Shown one piece after another: positions 57,043 through 57,306 of a stretch of 57,306 nucleotides of DNA. Under the pieces are notes generated by a model. It ran no database searches. It saw only the letters and a list, made by a program, of their open reading frames with translations, and had not been told where the DNA came from. Positions within the stretch are counted from its first letter, which is position 1. The number at the start of each line of letters is the position of its first letter. Source of the stretch: Amphimedon queenslandica (taxonomy: Eukaryota; Porifera; Demospongiae; Haplosclerida; Niphatidae); the NCBI RefSeq assembly GCF_000090795.2, contig NW_003546432.1:4999-62304 (forward strand). The letters are read 5' to 3'. A program made the translations under genes and the position numbers.

Positions 57043-57306
57043 CTATAACATTCCTAATGGTGGGTAATTTTTTCTCTTGACTGCATAATAGCTCATCTAT
57101 CACCTTTTGCTGCTCTTTGATTCTGAACATGGTGTCATCGAGTGCTGCCTTTAACAACACTAAATCATCATTAAGCATTTTATTTTCCAATACGAGATCA
57201 TCACACTTCAAATCCTGAGCCCTCCTCTGTAGCATATGTACATTGTTTATCTCAGTAAGAGCTGAAATATCTGATTGATACTTGTCGTTCAGCTCATCTC
57301 TCTCAT
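57043..57306 (-). CDS. Coiled-coil exon, runs off the window
   Basis: An open frame with heptad-like spacing (ERDELNDKYQSDISALTEIN, LVLENKMLNDDLVLLKAALD, IKEQQKVIDELL) ends at a GT donor after NVI. The upstream part is beyond the window edge. It could be an N-terminal exon of the DUSP-UBL gene on the same strand or a separate gene. No acceptor exon linking it to 55927 was found. Confidence 0.55.

Noticed and set aside
1..57306. tRNA, rRNA, CRISPR arrays, bacterial operons
   Set aside because: None seen; intron-rich animal gene structure throughout.

Overview
The window looks like nuclear DNA of an early-branching animal, most likely a demosponge of the Amphimedon queenslandica type. It is AT-rich, its genes are split by very short (about 45-60 bp) GT-AG introns, and it has animal-only domain families (Death, NACHT-LRR, HSPA12-type HSP70, DUSP/UBL of ubiquitin proteases, bubblegum acyl-CoA synthetase). 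It is dense in small inverted-repeat elements, and there is one 996-base assembly gap. The species is an inference; no database was searched.

The main content is a lineage-expanded, innate-immunity-like gene family. Seven loci carry a hydrophobic leader that ends in a 2A-like ribosome-skipping motif (GDVELNPG|P), followed at once by a Death domain. What comes after the Death domain differs: a CARD-like domain plus an unrecognised C-terminal domain (3948-5719 and 5885-7450, minus strand); an HSPA12-type HSP70 (9104-13732, minus, broken); ankyrin repeats (34286-36679 and 37181-40383, plus); or CARD-like + NACHT + LRR (40921-45525 and 47353-52401, minus). Introns inside the N-terminal part are all phase 1 and the internal exons are multiples of three, so the modules can be exchanged without breaking frame.

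Layout. 1-15 kb: fragments of HSPA12 paralogs, a 1.5-kb foldback element, two short 2A-Death genes, and the decayed 2A-Death-HSPA12 fusion. 15-25 kb: a duplicated unit with an HSPA12 gene on the minus strand diverging from a small secreted DNRLRE-domain gene on the plus strand (15041-18962 and 21190-24833), with a dead third DNRLRE copy between them. 24862-25857: gap. 25.9-32.9 kb: a 14-exon bubblegum-type acyl-CoA synthetase whose 5' end is lost in the gap. 34.3-40.4 kb: two 2A-Death-ankyrin genes. 40.9-52.4 kb: two 2A-Death-CARD-NACHT-LRR genes, each downstream of a fragment of a DUSP-UBL ubiquitin-protease gene, so that pair is also duplicated. 55-57 kb: the DUSP exon, MITEs and one coiled-coil exon running off the edge.

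How the genes may work together (inference): 2A skipping would release one leader peptide carrying a membrane or secretion signal and one soluble Death-domain receptor or adaptor from each mRNA. Receptors with NACHT-LRR, ankyrin or HSP70-type sensor modules would share the same Death adaptor. Several copies are visibly broken, as expected for a birth-and-death family.
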